Of a stretch of DNA of 64,000 bases, positions 12,400 through 25,200 are shown piece by piece. Source of the stretch: Liolophura sinensis (Eukaryota; Mollusca; Polyplacophora; Chitonida; Chitonidae); NCBI RefSeq assembly GCF_032854445.1, contig NC_088295.1:87193836-87257835 (forward strand). Direction: 5' to 3'. The notes beneath the pieces are model-generated. The model did no database searches. It saw only the letters and a list, made by a program, of their open reading frames with translations, and was not told where the DNA came from. How positions within the stretch are numbered: position 1 is the stretch's first letter; each line of letters starts with the position of its first letter. Made by a program: the position numbers and the translations under genes.

Positions 12400-14424
12400 A
12401 CTGATCGTGGCGTGCATCATTCATTAGAATGGAAACGCCATAAAACAACAACCACCACCACCAAAGATGGAGGACGCGATGAACTCAGCGATTTATGCCA
12501 GTTTTGCCATTTTCAAACTTTACGTGTATGGCACAGAAAAATTGCAAAATTATGCAGCAGGCACTACCAAATAGAAAAAAAATGTTCTCTTTTCAGCCTA
12601 GAGTGTCGTGGTTTTAAGTTTTCTTCTCCTTTAATTTAGCCTACATGATGTAAAACGAAGGCCAACAGAGAAATATGATATCTTCACAAGAAAGCCAGAA
12701 TGTAGCAATATTACATTGTCCCATATTTAGAGTTTGTTTCATGTATGTACTGGTACGCGTTTTTGAGTGTGTAACAGCCTACACAAGAAAGGCGGAAATA
12801 TTTTGAAAAGAGAAAGCAAAATTAAGAAAAAAGTGCTAAATTAAGAAATGTGCATAATTTATGAAGAATTATGTCTTTCCTTAGGCACAAAGCGTGTTTT
12901 CCTGGCATTAAATGGTTACGTAATTAAAAGCTTCATTCTGCAACAGCCTCGGACTTATTCGGCTGTTGGTGTGGAAGTTTTTTTTCTTAACGCTTCATAT
13001 ATAGATATAGGCAATAAGCATTACCTTAATGATTGGCTGTGTTGGTGTTGTGTAAGGTCACGTGACCACATATTTGACCCTCAGGGCATTCCCGTCACTA
13101 CCACCTAACCACGTGCCCGAACTCGGGCCTGGCTGCTTTTAGCCTAATGGTTAACGACAGGGCCTTTTAAGAGAATGTGATAATGCATTAGACACACCAC
13201 GTGCTTACATGCATAGACACGGTCTCGCCGGGGCCGGGTTCAGTTCACCTCGCGTCAATTAAGTAAACCAACCCAGTTAGGCCTATTTACTTATGAATGA
13301 AAACTTTTGTTTCATTCACTGTTCCGTTGCATCAATCACAAGCTGGCGGATGGTGTGTGGACAACGATCTCTGTCGGCGCCGGCCACCTCAATTTAGTCC
13401 TTACTCTATTATATGTATAGGCTTTGTTAAAATGGCAGTTTGTAGGACTATTGTTAAATGAATGTGAAGAAACGAGGGTCCAGAGTGAGGTACATGCTTG
13501 AATTTAAGCTATTTACTAGCAGAGAAACTGCGAAACACAAGTACGCATCAGATCTAATTGTACGTATAAATAATGGATCGACCTTTACATCTCCGTCAAA
13601 ACTTACATTAATGCCGACAGAGGCGTTTTATGGTTTACAGCTATTACAGCTCTAGCTCTTCCTTGACAGGGTCTTACATGTTAACCTGGATTGGAGAAAA
13701 GTGTGTCAAGAAAACGGTCAAGGTCGTCTGAAGTTTGCTTAAGCCCCATTGAAATTTCGTGCGCTTGCCGTGAACCGTAATAGTTTTACTTGGAAATATC
13801 AAAGTCATTTGTGGCGTATAACAAGGACATAAAACATGCACATGCACACACTCATACTCATGCATACCGGGTATAGCATATATTCACAAAATATGGTCAT
13901 TAACTCAGATGTTTAAGACTCAGAAACCGTGCGATGTTCCCTGTTTCTGTCCATCAGCATTCACTCGTGACGTGACATAATACATGTATATATGTAGACA
14001 AACGTATGACTAGTCCAATCTATGTGTTAGTTTAATTAAGTACAAACTCATTAAGTATAGTACATGTTATGCACACAGGCACAAGTACTTTAGGTTAGGC
14101 GCATATAACGGGATAAAGGTAAGGCGCAGCGACCTTGAAAACATACAAATATTTAGGTACCATAAATCAGCAAACAATAATGAAGTACGGGTGCACTGTT
14201 TATAATGCAAGGAGTTTGGGGTTTAAAGCACGTTCACCTGGACTGATGTGTATAAACCATGAGAAGGTTAAGCAGCTATTCTATAACAGTCATTGCAGAA
14301 ATTAGAGTAAATATCAACTCATTACGATCGCTTCGGTGTCAGTGTAATGTATCTGGTGTTTTCGGCACGATACTTCAGTGGCGGCAGCACTTTGGTAGCT
14401 TGGACTCACCCTCGCACAAAAAGA
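12400..14424. other. No gene recognised; possible tRNA-derived SINE head at 13138-13235
   Basis: TTTAGCCTAATGGTTAACGA resembles a pol III A box, and GGGTTCAGTTCACC at about 13224 resembles a B box, though the spacing is long. Otherwise only short unsupported open frames. Confidence 0.35.
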
Positions 14425-14480
14425 CAATATATGACTGAAAAATTGCTAAGTACCGGTACGACTTTAAACCCCATGCATAA
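14425..14480 (+). repeat. Family-B SINE tail fragment
   Basis: ATATGACTGAAAAATTGCTA followed by GTACGACTTTAAACCCCATG matches the family-B 3' tail. Confidence 0.55.
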
Positions 14481-15271
14481 ATACTTAGATTCATCTCAGT
14501 GCGTTCAGATGTTAAATGTCAGGTGCTCGTCAAGTAAAATGGGCGACTTTCACTGATGCAAACTTTTATTAGAATTTGACATGATTTGAATTTTCACAAC
14601 TCTGTCCTGATACTGTCAAGTGTGCATTAGTTGTCATCGACTGGTCACTTCGTCCATGACTGCTATCGTGCATCCTACAGGTGTGCATGTTTACAACAGA
14701 GCATTACAACGACATAGGTAAATTATCTTGCCGGAAATCCTGGACATTTATTGTATATTATAAGTAGTAAAATTGCTCTCAGTGGGTCCTTGACATTATC
14801 TGAATGATCCGAGAGATTTACGATAGCTGTGGTGGGGGGTAGCATGGCCGGGCATCACGCACCTCTGGAGGCAAACTTGCCATGGTGTCACCTACACGTG
14901 CACTTCCCTGAACCGCTTAAACAACAAGGGCAATTAACAAGGGCTCAGTAAGATAGTTTCCGCCCTATTCCGTCTGTCAAAGTCATGCTGCTGTGCAGAG
15001 CTGCACCATATGACGGCTGCGGGTAAAATGAAGGATTCCAAGCATGTAGTAAAAGGGAGATAACTATCACCAATCTCATCAACATAGATCTAGCCACATT
15101 CGGAGCTATGTTTCAGTCGTGATCTAATTTGAAGATCTGACAATTAAGGATAAATATATCTGATGAAAATGTTTGGTTACATTTCCATGTTGTTTCTTAC
15201 ACTGATATTCACTTTAGCAAAGTAAAAAATTTCTGTAGGCCTACTTTCAGATCACTTTTCTTTGAACTTTC
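14481..15271. other. No gene recognised
   Basis: Intergenic sequence without identifiable coding or repeat structure. CpG frequency begins to fall towards its right end. Confidence 0.5.
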
Positions 15272-15559
15272 TAGATCTGAAGTATTTATTTATTTATTTG
15301 ATTGGAGTTTTACGTCATACTCAAGAATATTTCACTTATCCGACGGCTACTGGCATTATGGTGGGAGGAAACTGGGCATGGCCTTGTAAAAACCCATGAC
15401 CATCCACAGGTTGCTGGCAGACCCTCCCATGTACGGCCGGAGAGGAAGCCAGCCTGAGCTGGACTTGAACTCGCAGCAACTGCATTGATCAGAGACTCTT
15501 GGGTCATTACGCTGCGCTAGCGCGCTAACCATTTGAGCCACAGAGGCCCCTAGATCTGA
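15272..15559 (-). repeat. Full-length family-A tRNA-derived SINE with target duplication
   Basis: On the minus strand it starts GGGGCCTCTGTGGCTCAAAT, with an A-box-like TGGCTCAAATGG and a B-box-like GAGTTCAAGTCC. A conserved body follows, with a tail CCAATCAAATAAATAAATA. TAGATCTGA at 15272-15280 and 15551-15559 is the target duplication. The composite of tRNA head and LINE-like tail resembles the molluscan V-SINE called RUDI, a name I recall but cannot check here. Confidence 0.9.
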
Positions 15560-15702
15560 TGTAACATGCATATACAGACCACAAACCTGTACTGTATTTT
15601 TAGAATATGTGTACAAGGGCTCTAATGGGTTCTCATCCAATGTCCTTGCCATATGTGAAACAGATATATTACAAGTAGACAGCAGTCAGTTCTTTAACAG
15701 TG

Positions 15703-15979
15703 TATTAAGCATTAATTAAATAATTAATTTTTTTTTTTTTTTTTAGATTTGTGTTTTACATCATGCTCATGAATATTTCACTTATATGACGACAGCCAGT
15801 ATTATGAGGGGAGGAAACCAGACAGAGTTGTACGGGTTGCTGGCAGACCTTCCCACGTACAGCCAGAGAGGAAGTCAGCAAGAGCCGGACTTGAACTCAC
15901 GGTGACCGCATTGGTGAGAATCTCTTGGGTCATATGCTAACCCCTTCTTCGGCCATGGAGGCCCCCTATTAAGTATTAA
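15703..15979 (-). repeat. Family-A SINE insertion with poly-A tail
   Basis: Minus-strand SINE with body and head matching 15281-15550, ending GGGGGCCTCC on the minus strand and with a T run in plus orientation at about 15729-15745. TATTAAGCATTAA (15703-15715) and TATTAAGTATTAA (15967-15979) look like a target duplication with one change. Confidence 0.8.
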
Positions 15980-16029
15980 GCCCAGCATTATATGTGGATG
16001 GACCTAAGTTGAGCTGTCACATATGATCC

Positions 16030-16385
16030 TTAGGTCTGACCTAACTGCTCATACAACTATGACAATGGAGTATGAAATACATTAAGTCTGACTCACTTGT
16101 TCATACAACTGGGAACAACTGAGTATGAAATACATTACATCTGACCTAGCTGTCCATACAACTGTGAACAACTGAGTATGAAATACATTAAGTCTGGCTT
16201 AACTGCTCATGCAACTTTGAACACCTGAGTATGAAATACATTAAGTCTGGCTTAACTGCTCATGCAACTTTGAACAACTGAGTATGAAATACATTAAGTC
16301 TGGCTTAACTGTTCATGCAACTTTGAACAACTGAGTATGAAATACATTAAGTTTGACTTAGCTGTTCATACTAATAAAATAGACT
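16030..16385. repeat. Minisatellite, 53-bp unit, about six to seven copies
   Basis: GAGTATGAAATACATTAAGT recurs at 16068, 16121, 16174, 16227, 16280 and 16333, exactly 53 bp apart. The unit is unrelated in sequence to the 53-bp array at 4220-5195. Confidence 0.95.
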
Positions 16386-17198
16386 TTAATGTGTCAAAGT
16401 CAGGAAAACTATGTCAATGCAAACTTTACAAAACAGTGACTAAGAATGACAACATGGAAGATAACGATGTCAATGGTATTGAAGGAGAAATACATGTACA
16501 TAAATGCTGAAATCCCAAAATAAAGAGGATGTCAGAAACATACACTTCAAGAGTTTATAAATCTGTTCAACACATAAAAATTATGTAAAGATAAGCACGA
16601 GTAATTCATGATCATTCTTTCATTAATTCTCAGTTGATGTCTTCGTCAACACCACTAAAATAATGGCTGCCCCACAACATGCCTAGATTCAGCATTCTTT
16701 TAACATTTTTCCAGATCCACATTCATCATAATATTTAACTATTGCTGCCAATTCCTATAATCAAACTGCAGACATCAGATCCTATCATTTTGGTGATACA
16801 TACACCAATTAATACTTGCCTCGTTGTATTTCTCAGAAAAGTCATCCCTATAGCACTATTTTATTGTTGTCTGATAAAAACTGTGCTCTTTAAATCAAAC
16901 ATGCTTCTGATCAGGCCACGTCTTGTAGCAGTATTCACTCCATGAACCCTGATCCTATATATCCCCGAAAATCCTGTAGGTTTGGATGAACACTTTAAAT
17001 GGTCAGTAAGCTGGACTCCTGTAGTTAGGATGTACATGCATTACTTCTTGTAAGACGAAAACAGCGAAATTATACATAGCTTACGGGTTAATGAAAAAAA
17101 AGTTGAAAAAATAGATAGAAAACGTGGATTAAGCAAACATTTTGTAAAAGGAAAACATCTCTTGTTTTTTTAGCACGTCCTTTGCATGGCCAGAAAAA
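16386..17198. other. No gene recognised; region downstream of CRPPA
   Basis: AT-rich sequence beyond the candidate CRPPA polyadenylation signal. A second AATAAA (minus strand) lies at 16860-16865 and could serve a longer transcript. Confidence 0.4.
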
Positions 17199-17204
17199 TT
17201 TATT
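17199..17204 (-). terminator. Candidate CRPPA polyadenylation signal
   Basis: AATAAA on the minus strand, about 520 nt past the CRPPA stop, the first canonical hexamer I found downstream. Assignment is by position only. Confidence 0.4.
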
Positions 17205-17724
17205 CTCACTGAACGTTTGGGAGTGTTACAGGCTGTATATGATTATGTAGAACCACCAAGCTTGCTAGCTTAGTCAATTGCGTGATGCTATTTGCCGTTA
17301 TTGTTTCATGATTCATCCCAATACGACCTGGCAACACTGGCGTTTTAAATTAACCGCCAGCATCCTAAATATCTTCTACTGATGATCAGGTGCTTGAACA
17401 ACATGTATACAGCTCACGTGGAGAAAGCTGTATTAATGGCACTGAACTAGGAGTGCCTTGTATTATTACATCATAAACTGACATATTCTCAATGTAAGTG
17501 AGCCTTGAGAATAGACAAAACCATAAATAGAAGGTTTCTTAAAATATCTAAAATGTCCAAAGTCAGATAAACTACAACAACTTGCAAAAACTGTTGCTGA
17601 ACTGATAAATGAGTATTTAAGATGGAAGATTGAATAACAGGGCAGTTTCGGTAGGATGCTTCCTTAGCTCTGGTAGGTTGAGCTCTGTCATAAGATTTCC
17701 ATGGTTACCTACATCATGTGACTG

Positions 17725-17817
17725 TCATGTGACCATCACTTGGCCAGACAGTGCCCAGCTTCTCTCTCGTATCATAACCTTCAGTAACTCACACAGTCTA
17801 TGCTGATCACCACTCAC
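17725..17817 (-). CDS. CRPPA: CRPPA terminal coding exon 9
   Basis: Thirty codons plus TGA, acceptor CTTTGCAG. It encodes [15 protein letters not shown] and the end of the protein, which aligns with the vertebrate C-terminus. The direct exon 8 to exon 9 join keeps frame and length, so no further exon is needed. Confidence 0.85.
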   Translation of the reverse strand: MSGDQHRLCELLKVMIRERSWALSGQVMVT

Positions 17818-19171
17818 CTGCAAAGAGAAAAGTTCAATCTCTCTAATGTCAATCCTACTTGGCCTTAGTTTCCACCTTCCTATACAATCCTTTCTACATT
17901 GATTATCTGACTGACTGATGTTTGAGGTCGTACTCACTGTTTTTCAGTCATACATTACTTAATACAATTGACACCACACAGCTGAATGCATATCAAAGTG
18001 CACTGATTTCCAATGAATATGACTGTCTACACACCAGATTCGGGTGCGCATTCTCTTCGATGCATGCTGATCAACTATGGCATCATTAGGAAGGCATTCC
18101 CACCAAAGAGCGCTTTCAGAACCAAGTCAATCCACGTTGATGTTCACTGGAAGCTGATGTGTCAATGGAATATCTATTCCAATACAGTGCAAATTGATTT
18201 GAATTGAGGAAATTAAATATAACCATATTTGCTGTATCAACAGCATTAATGGGTGGTGCAAACCAGAGTGTCAAGTGTATGCTTTTGTCCATTTGCAAGA
18301 GAATGGCTGACTTTCCAAGAAAAAACAATGAACTTTCAAGTCACAGATCAAGCTCAATGAATATACCACTTTGGTGGAGTCATCTCCATCAAACTTCATG
18401 CCAGAACACATCAATGTCCTCATACGTGCTTAAGGCTACTTCATAAACTGAGAACAACAGGGAACTTGAAATTTCTACATCTGAGATTGAGAGTGCATTC
18501 AAATGCACCACTACTCACATCCCGCTATTTAAATGTTTGCAGTTAAATTCAACACCTTCACAGTACATTGAGTATACTTTAATAAATATCTCCAGACTGT
18601 TCGTAAACCGAAGTATTTGTACGCCATCTTCCCAAATAGGAAGATAGCAAAATTTTCCCCCACACTGCACTAATTATAAAGAATCTTAGCAAGTGTCCTT
18701 TGGCTCTGCTTCTCATCCAGCCACAAACGCTGCTAGCAGTTGTCAAAGTGGAAGGATCACACTGCTTGCTGGACACTTCAGGTGTCATTCTTCATGTATC
18801 TAATTTCTTTATATAATGCATGTACAAGTACAATACCTTTCACTTGTAGCTTCACCTACCTTGGCTATAACAGCGCTTAGGTACATATTTTCTGTACACT
18901 CATTTATAACTGTGGCCAGCTGTTTCTGGAGGTTGGTTTGTTGTTCATACACATCAAACTCTTCTCCATACATGTTCACATGAACTAAGACAGGTGTGAG
19001 CATCAGAGATGAGGTATTGATTGATCTCAGATGCGACATAATTTCAGGTACAGGTAACATCAACCCCTTACAGCAACTTTCATCTGACACATTTTGAAAG
19101 TGAACAACATCTGTGGCACAGACAGATACATTGGCTAGAGTCTTTGCAAAAGATATCTGAAACCAACAAAA

Positions 19172-19269
<98 letters not shown>

Positions 19270-22200
19270 TTATTTGGAGGTTATTACACAAGCAGTACAA
19301 ATGTGAGACAGGATATCAAATCAAAACAAGAAAAGATAATAAGGTGATAGTTATACCCATATGATAATTGTGCTCCACCTGGAGGATTACTGGACATATG
19401 GCAGGGAACATGCCACCTGTATGGTGTCTGTCTATAAGTGCTTCACCCACCTGTTTCACAATCATACTCCACCTGGAGGATTACTGCACATATGGCAGGG
19501 CACATGTTACCAGTATGGTGTCTGTCTATAAGTGCTTCACCCACCTGTTTCACAATCATACTCCACCTGGAGGATTACTGGACATCTGACAGAGAACATG
19601 CCACCTATATGGTGTCTGTCTATAAGTGCTTCGCCCACCTGTTTCACAATCATACTCCACCTGGAGGATTACTGGACATATGGCAGGGAACATGCCACCT
19701 GTATGGTGTCTGTCTGTCTATAAGTGCTTCACCCACCTGTTTCACAATCATACTCCACCTGGAGGATTACTGGACATATGGCAGGGCACATGTTACCTGT
19801 ATGGTGTCTGTCTATAAGTGCTTCACCCACCAGTTTCACAATCATACTCCACCTGGAGGATTACTGGACATATGGCAGGGAACATGCCACCTGTATGGTG
19901 TCTATCTATAAGTGCTTCACCCACCTGTTTCACAATCATACTCCACCTGGAGGATTACTGGACATATGGCAGGGCACGTCACCTGTATGGTGTCTGTCTA
20001 TAAGTGCTTCACCCACCTGTTTCACAATCATACTCCACCTGGAGGATTACTGGACATATGACAGGGAACATGCCACCTATATGGTGTCTGTCTATAGGTG
20101 CTTCACCCAACTGTTTCACAATCATACTCCACCTGGAGGATTACTGGACATATGGGAGGGCACATGTCACCTGTCTGGTGTTTGTCTAAAAGTGGTTCAT
20201 CAACTGTATGACAAGCATACTCCAGCTGCAGTCAGTGAGTCATACTTAACAATTTTTCAGTGATATGATGACAAAGGAGTCCTAAAGAGTGCATGTAATG
20301 TGCCTCCTTGTTGCTCTTTTATGTTGTGCGGCTTCACCAAGATGATTGAAGGCGAGTAAGCTGCCAACCAAAGCCATGATACTGATATGGGTCAACCAGT
20401 TGTTAAACTGAACAACAAACAAGGAAGCTACAACTTCCTCTTTTAAGGTCTTCCTCTTTTAACCCAGGGTTGGCCCTAAATCTACCGCTCCTGAAGAGGA
20501 TGCTCTACCAACTGAGCTATCGGGCCAACACTTTACTCCAGCTGAAAGGGTATTAGACACGTGACACTTGTATAAGTGGTTCACCCACCTGTATGACAAT
20601 CATACTCCACCTGGAGGGTTACTAGACACGTGACACTTGTATAAGTGGTTCACCCACCTGTATGATAATCATACTCCACCTGGAGGGTTACTAGACACGT
20701 GACACCTGTATAAGTGGTTCACCCACCTGTATGACAATCATACTCCACCTGGAGGGTTACTAGACATGTGACATCTGTATAAGTGGTTCACCCACCTGTA
20801 TGACAATCATACTCCACCTGGAGGGTTACTAGACACGTGACACCTGTATAAGTGGTTCACCCACCTGTATGACAACCATACTCCACCTGGAGGGTTACTA
20901 GACACGTGACACTTGTATAAGTGGTTCACCCACCTGTATGACAATCATACTCCACCTGGAGGGTTACTAGACATGTGACACCTGTATAAGTGGTTCACCC
21001 ACCTGTATGACAACCATACTCCACCTGGAGGGTTACTAGACATGTGACATCTGTATGGTGCATGCCTATGGGTGGTTCACCCACCTGTATGACAATCATA
21101 CCCCACTTGGAGGGTTAGTAAACACATGACACCCATATGGTGTTAACACGCCTGCACAAGGTTTATCTTTCACTATCAGTTACACCATTTCATGAAACAT
21201 AAACAAAACTTGCCTACCTGCATAAAATTCTCAGAGAAGTGGTTGGAAAGTTCACTAATGAGACTCTTATCCGAACACCCCACTACAGCAGTATGAGTTA
21301 TCCTCTCTGAAATAAGAAAACTATACTAGCCTAAAACAGCTGATTTAAATTAAAAATATTTAATAGTGGTAAGATCTTTAAGTTCAAAAGTCCAGCAGAT
21401 ATCTGTTCCTGGGCTTTGTACTGAGTGATGGGGGAGGAGACAATATAACTTAAACCAGAATGCTTTTAACATTGCCACATCATGGGTAACAAAAATTTAA
21501 AAAACCTGTGTATACCAAGGCTAAATCAAAACAGGGATCCATCAAGTTACCATTCTCGAGATGACTCCCATATAAAATCATCAATCATGCATTTCTTCCT
21601 GATGCTCTACGGTAAGGCTGATCTCTGAAAATGGCGTGTTAGAGTGTTTTAAAGTTAAAATGTTCTGGATTCACCTTCAAAAGTGGATCTAAATCCTATG
21701 CTTTTTTTGTATACTTGCAGTTTCTTCAATAAGACGATTTAAAAAACTACTCAATCAATTTCAGTTCTGTAAACTGACTTAGAATGCCCACCATATATTG
21801 AGAATATAATTCTATCTTATTTCTTTGCTGCTTGTACATCAAGACCAACTTAAACCTGTTATGAAGTACACCCAGAGTAAACTGTTCAGTGGGCAAATTC
21901 TACCCTAGTTGAAAACAATGATTTCCTGGAAGATGTACACTTTTCTGAAACTCTCAATGGCCAATGTCAGGTTTAAGGTTTTTTTTTTCTCCTGCTGTGA
22001 CATATCCAATGGATTCCATGCTTCACTGGAACAGGTCCCGCCTCTCGCACATTCAACGATCAAAAAATAATCTTATGCTGCAGTCATGTGACAAGGGAGG
22101 TAATTCAGTGGAAGCCCCTTACACTCACCTTTGAGGACTCCTTCTGCAGCATACAAGTCTTTTCTCTGAGTTACCTGGACCAAGTTCAGAACAGTACCAT

Positions 22201-25200
22201 AATTATATGAACAGGCATCTGTTGATGAACATCAGACCGAAACTTGGTTCCCTCTTATCAGGGAGATGCAAGTGGGGCAGTGATGGACATGAAAGGTTGT
22301 TAGAAATAACTATGGTAAAACCAATATTACAAGGTTTCTCGTTCAATATAGTCATTCTAAAAGAATCAGGTTTATGGGTAATATTAAGATGGCAAATGGC
22401 TAGGTGAGGAATTGTCAGTAATGTCAGTATAAAACCCATGTTACATTTCTGTTTTAAAGAGTTTTCAAGTTTTCATCCACCAATGTTGATCTCAAACATC
22501 TGAAACCAGCATTTACATACTAGAAATTTGATATTCATGTATAAATTGAAGATGAATAAAGTTTCCAGACCAGTACCTTCCACAGTGTATCAGGTCCAGC
22601 CAGAATTCTGGATTTTGTTCCCGTGTACATCTGAGCTAGATGGAGACATTCTGTGCCATAGTCCAAATCATAATCTGTACACTATAAAAAAGACATTTCA
22701 TAATCCCTGCATTATTATTTCATGTTTATCTCATCAAAAGATCTCTTTTCAAAAGTAACACTGAAAGTATAGGCTTTGGTGTTGACATGTAATCAACAGT
22801 ACAAACATTAGAGCTACAGCCAGAGTAAAGAATAAGCAAGTAATTTTCAATTAATAAGGATTACAATGAGGTGAAAATGGTTCTTACTTGATTTTTTTAT
22901 ATCAATAATGACATTCCTGTATCAAAAGTTCAACTGATCACATATTTTCAATTATCCAAAATTAAATACAAAATATCCCTGTACAGCTTTCTTACATTTC
23001 TAAAAATAAGAAAAAAACACAATATGTTCAATATAAACTTGAAGGATTAGTGTCCAGATTTAGCTACTGAACCTAATTATGAAGATTATAATCTGTTTAA
23101 ACAGTGTGTTACCTGGAGGGCTTCTGTGAAACGTAATAATGGCTTTAAATCCACCAAAAACAATAGATTTACAATTGTAGCTAATTGGGAATAGTAATAG
23201 TAAGAGTAAATCTGGACACCAATGCTGATCTACTGTCTCCTTTACTGTTCATTTTATTCATTGCTGTTTAACATGACTGTGCTAATCTACTACTTACAAA
23301 GCTAAGTAAGTTATTGCACACTGTTATGTTCCTCACCTTCTCATAAGCAGATTTGATCACCTGATACTGGAATCCCTGAGGCATTTCGCTAGCTCTATAG
23401 CGGCTTCTGTCAAGTGACTCCTTCAGGTAACCATCCTCATCAACAGATATCACTGTGGAAACCAAAGGTCGTACTACGCCTGCAGCCTAGGAAGAAAAGT
23501 AACAGCGATTTCAATTTCTTTCTTTATTTCATAGGTGTTTTATATATTTTTTCATTTATATGACAGTGGCATGGGTGGAGGCTAAAGCTGAATTTGAACA
23601 GAAAACCTAAATTTGAACGAAAAAAATCTGACAGTCGCAAGCCAATGCCTTACCATCTCCACCATAGGGATTTTGTGACCACAAAACACATACATGCATG
23701 GCCACATCTAGAGTCACTTTAGTTCTGGAAAATGTTTATGCTCCCAAACTGTTGCCTGCCCAAAACAAGCTGTATTAAAACTACCAAGGAATTTGAACAA
23801 AAATATGATGGTTTACCAATAAAAAGTTAAGTTTTCATAAAAATGTCTTTAATTCACAGACTAAAAAGCTCTTAGAAAGCATCATGTTGAGTAGCATTTT
23901 AAAAATTTCTTTATGCACAGTCACAATGTCCCCACTGAAGTTTGGGATCAGAACATTTAATGTTTTTTGTACATATGGCCCTGACCTGAATGTCACTACA
24001 GTTCATCAGAATGTGTGAATATATGAGCCTGGATGGCATTTTTGATTCCAAAACTCTCTATATGAAACAAATCCTGATTAGTCAGTGAATATTAGGACTG
24101 AAGAATTCTGTGTATGCTTACTCTCCAGTTACTTTATCTACTTCACGATGATCAAGTCATTTTCAATCAAGAGTTAACTGGGAACTAATAAGAATGTATG
24201 CTAAAGTATTTGTAAATATGAAAAGAACAGAAAGATATTTTGAATTCTTTCTCACACCGTGTTTCTTGGCTGCTACAGTCACATCCTTGATGACATCAGC
24301 TTCAGCTAATGGACGCACAGCATCGTGTAGAAGTACAACATCTGACGGCAAACAAACTGCAAAGTAATAAACAAATATCCTTCTAATCAGCTTGCAGTGA
24401 AAAGATATGCCCAGGGGCTAATATCACACTGATCGAAACATTGATCTGAGTACATGTACAATATACACATCATAAGTTCACCAAAATTGTACACAGCAGT
24501 ATGGAGGCCACCAATGATCTATGGATTCACTACACAAATGGATCTGAAGATTTTGTTGTGAAAATATACTTTGATGCCAAAATGATTTCATTATAACAAA
24601 TATAAAAAATGCACAGATTTTGCTAACTGAACCATTGGTATCCAATAAACCCTAGAGCTTTCATAATAATAATAATTACATGTGTAGGCTACAAGCTACA
24701 CCACTGTTCTCAAATCTTAACATCCTAGAGTATGTGTACACTACAAGCTACATGTGCTACACCACTGTTCTCAAATCTTAACAGCCTAGAGCATTTGTAC
24801 ACTACAAGCTACACGTGCTACACCACTGTTCTCAAATCTTAACAGCCTAGAGCATGTGTACACTACAAGCTACATGTGTTATACTACTGTTCTCAAATCT
24901 TAACAGCCTAGAGGCCTTCACAAAGCAATCATAGGCAAAGTTCATTGTCACTCCCTCAACTTCAACCTCTGACATCATGGTAGAGCTACAAGTAGCTAGG
25001 TGGTTGCTTTCAAACTGTGGAACAAAAGTTAGGGAATTCTTAAGGACTGTTATCATGCTTTACAATCTTCCACAAGATGAGTGATTGACTGATTGGTGTG
25101 CTCAAGAGCCTTTCACCTTTATGATGGGTGTTAGTTTGTGCCTGGAGGAAACCCAAGTGCCTGGAGTAAACCACCAACTTTCACCAAGTACTGGGTACCA

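Noticed and set aside
18579..18788. Extra CRPPA exon between exons 8 and 9
   Set aside because: Its translation does not resemble the family, and the direct exon 8 to exon 9 join already gives the expected sequence and frame.
19438..20263. Several overlapping open frames of up to 179 codons
   Set aside because: They are translations of the 94-bp tandem array inside a CRPPA intron; each starts at the same point in successive units.
20460..20530. tRNA gene on the minus strand
   Set aside because: Only the A box and D-arm region are good; anticodon stem, T-loop and acceptor pairing fail. It is continuous with a SINE body.
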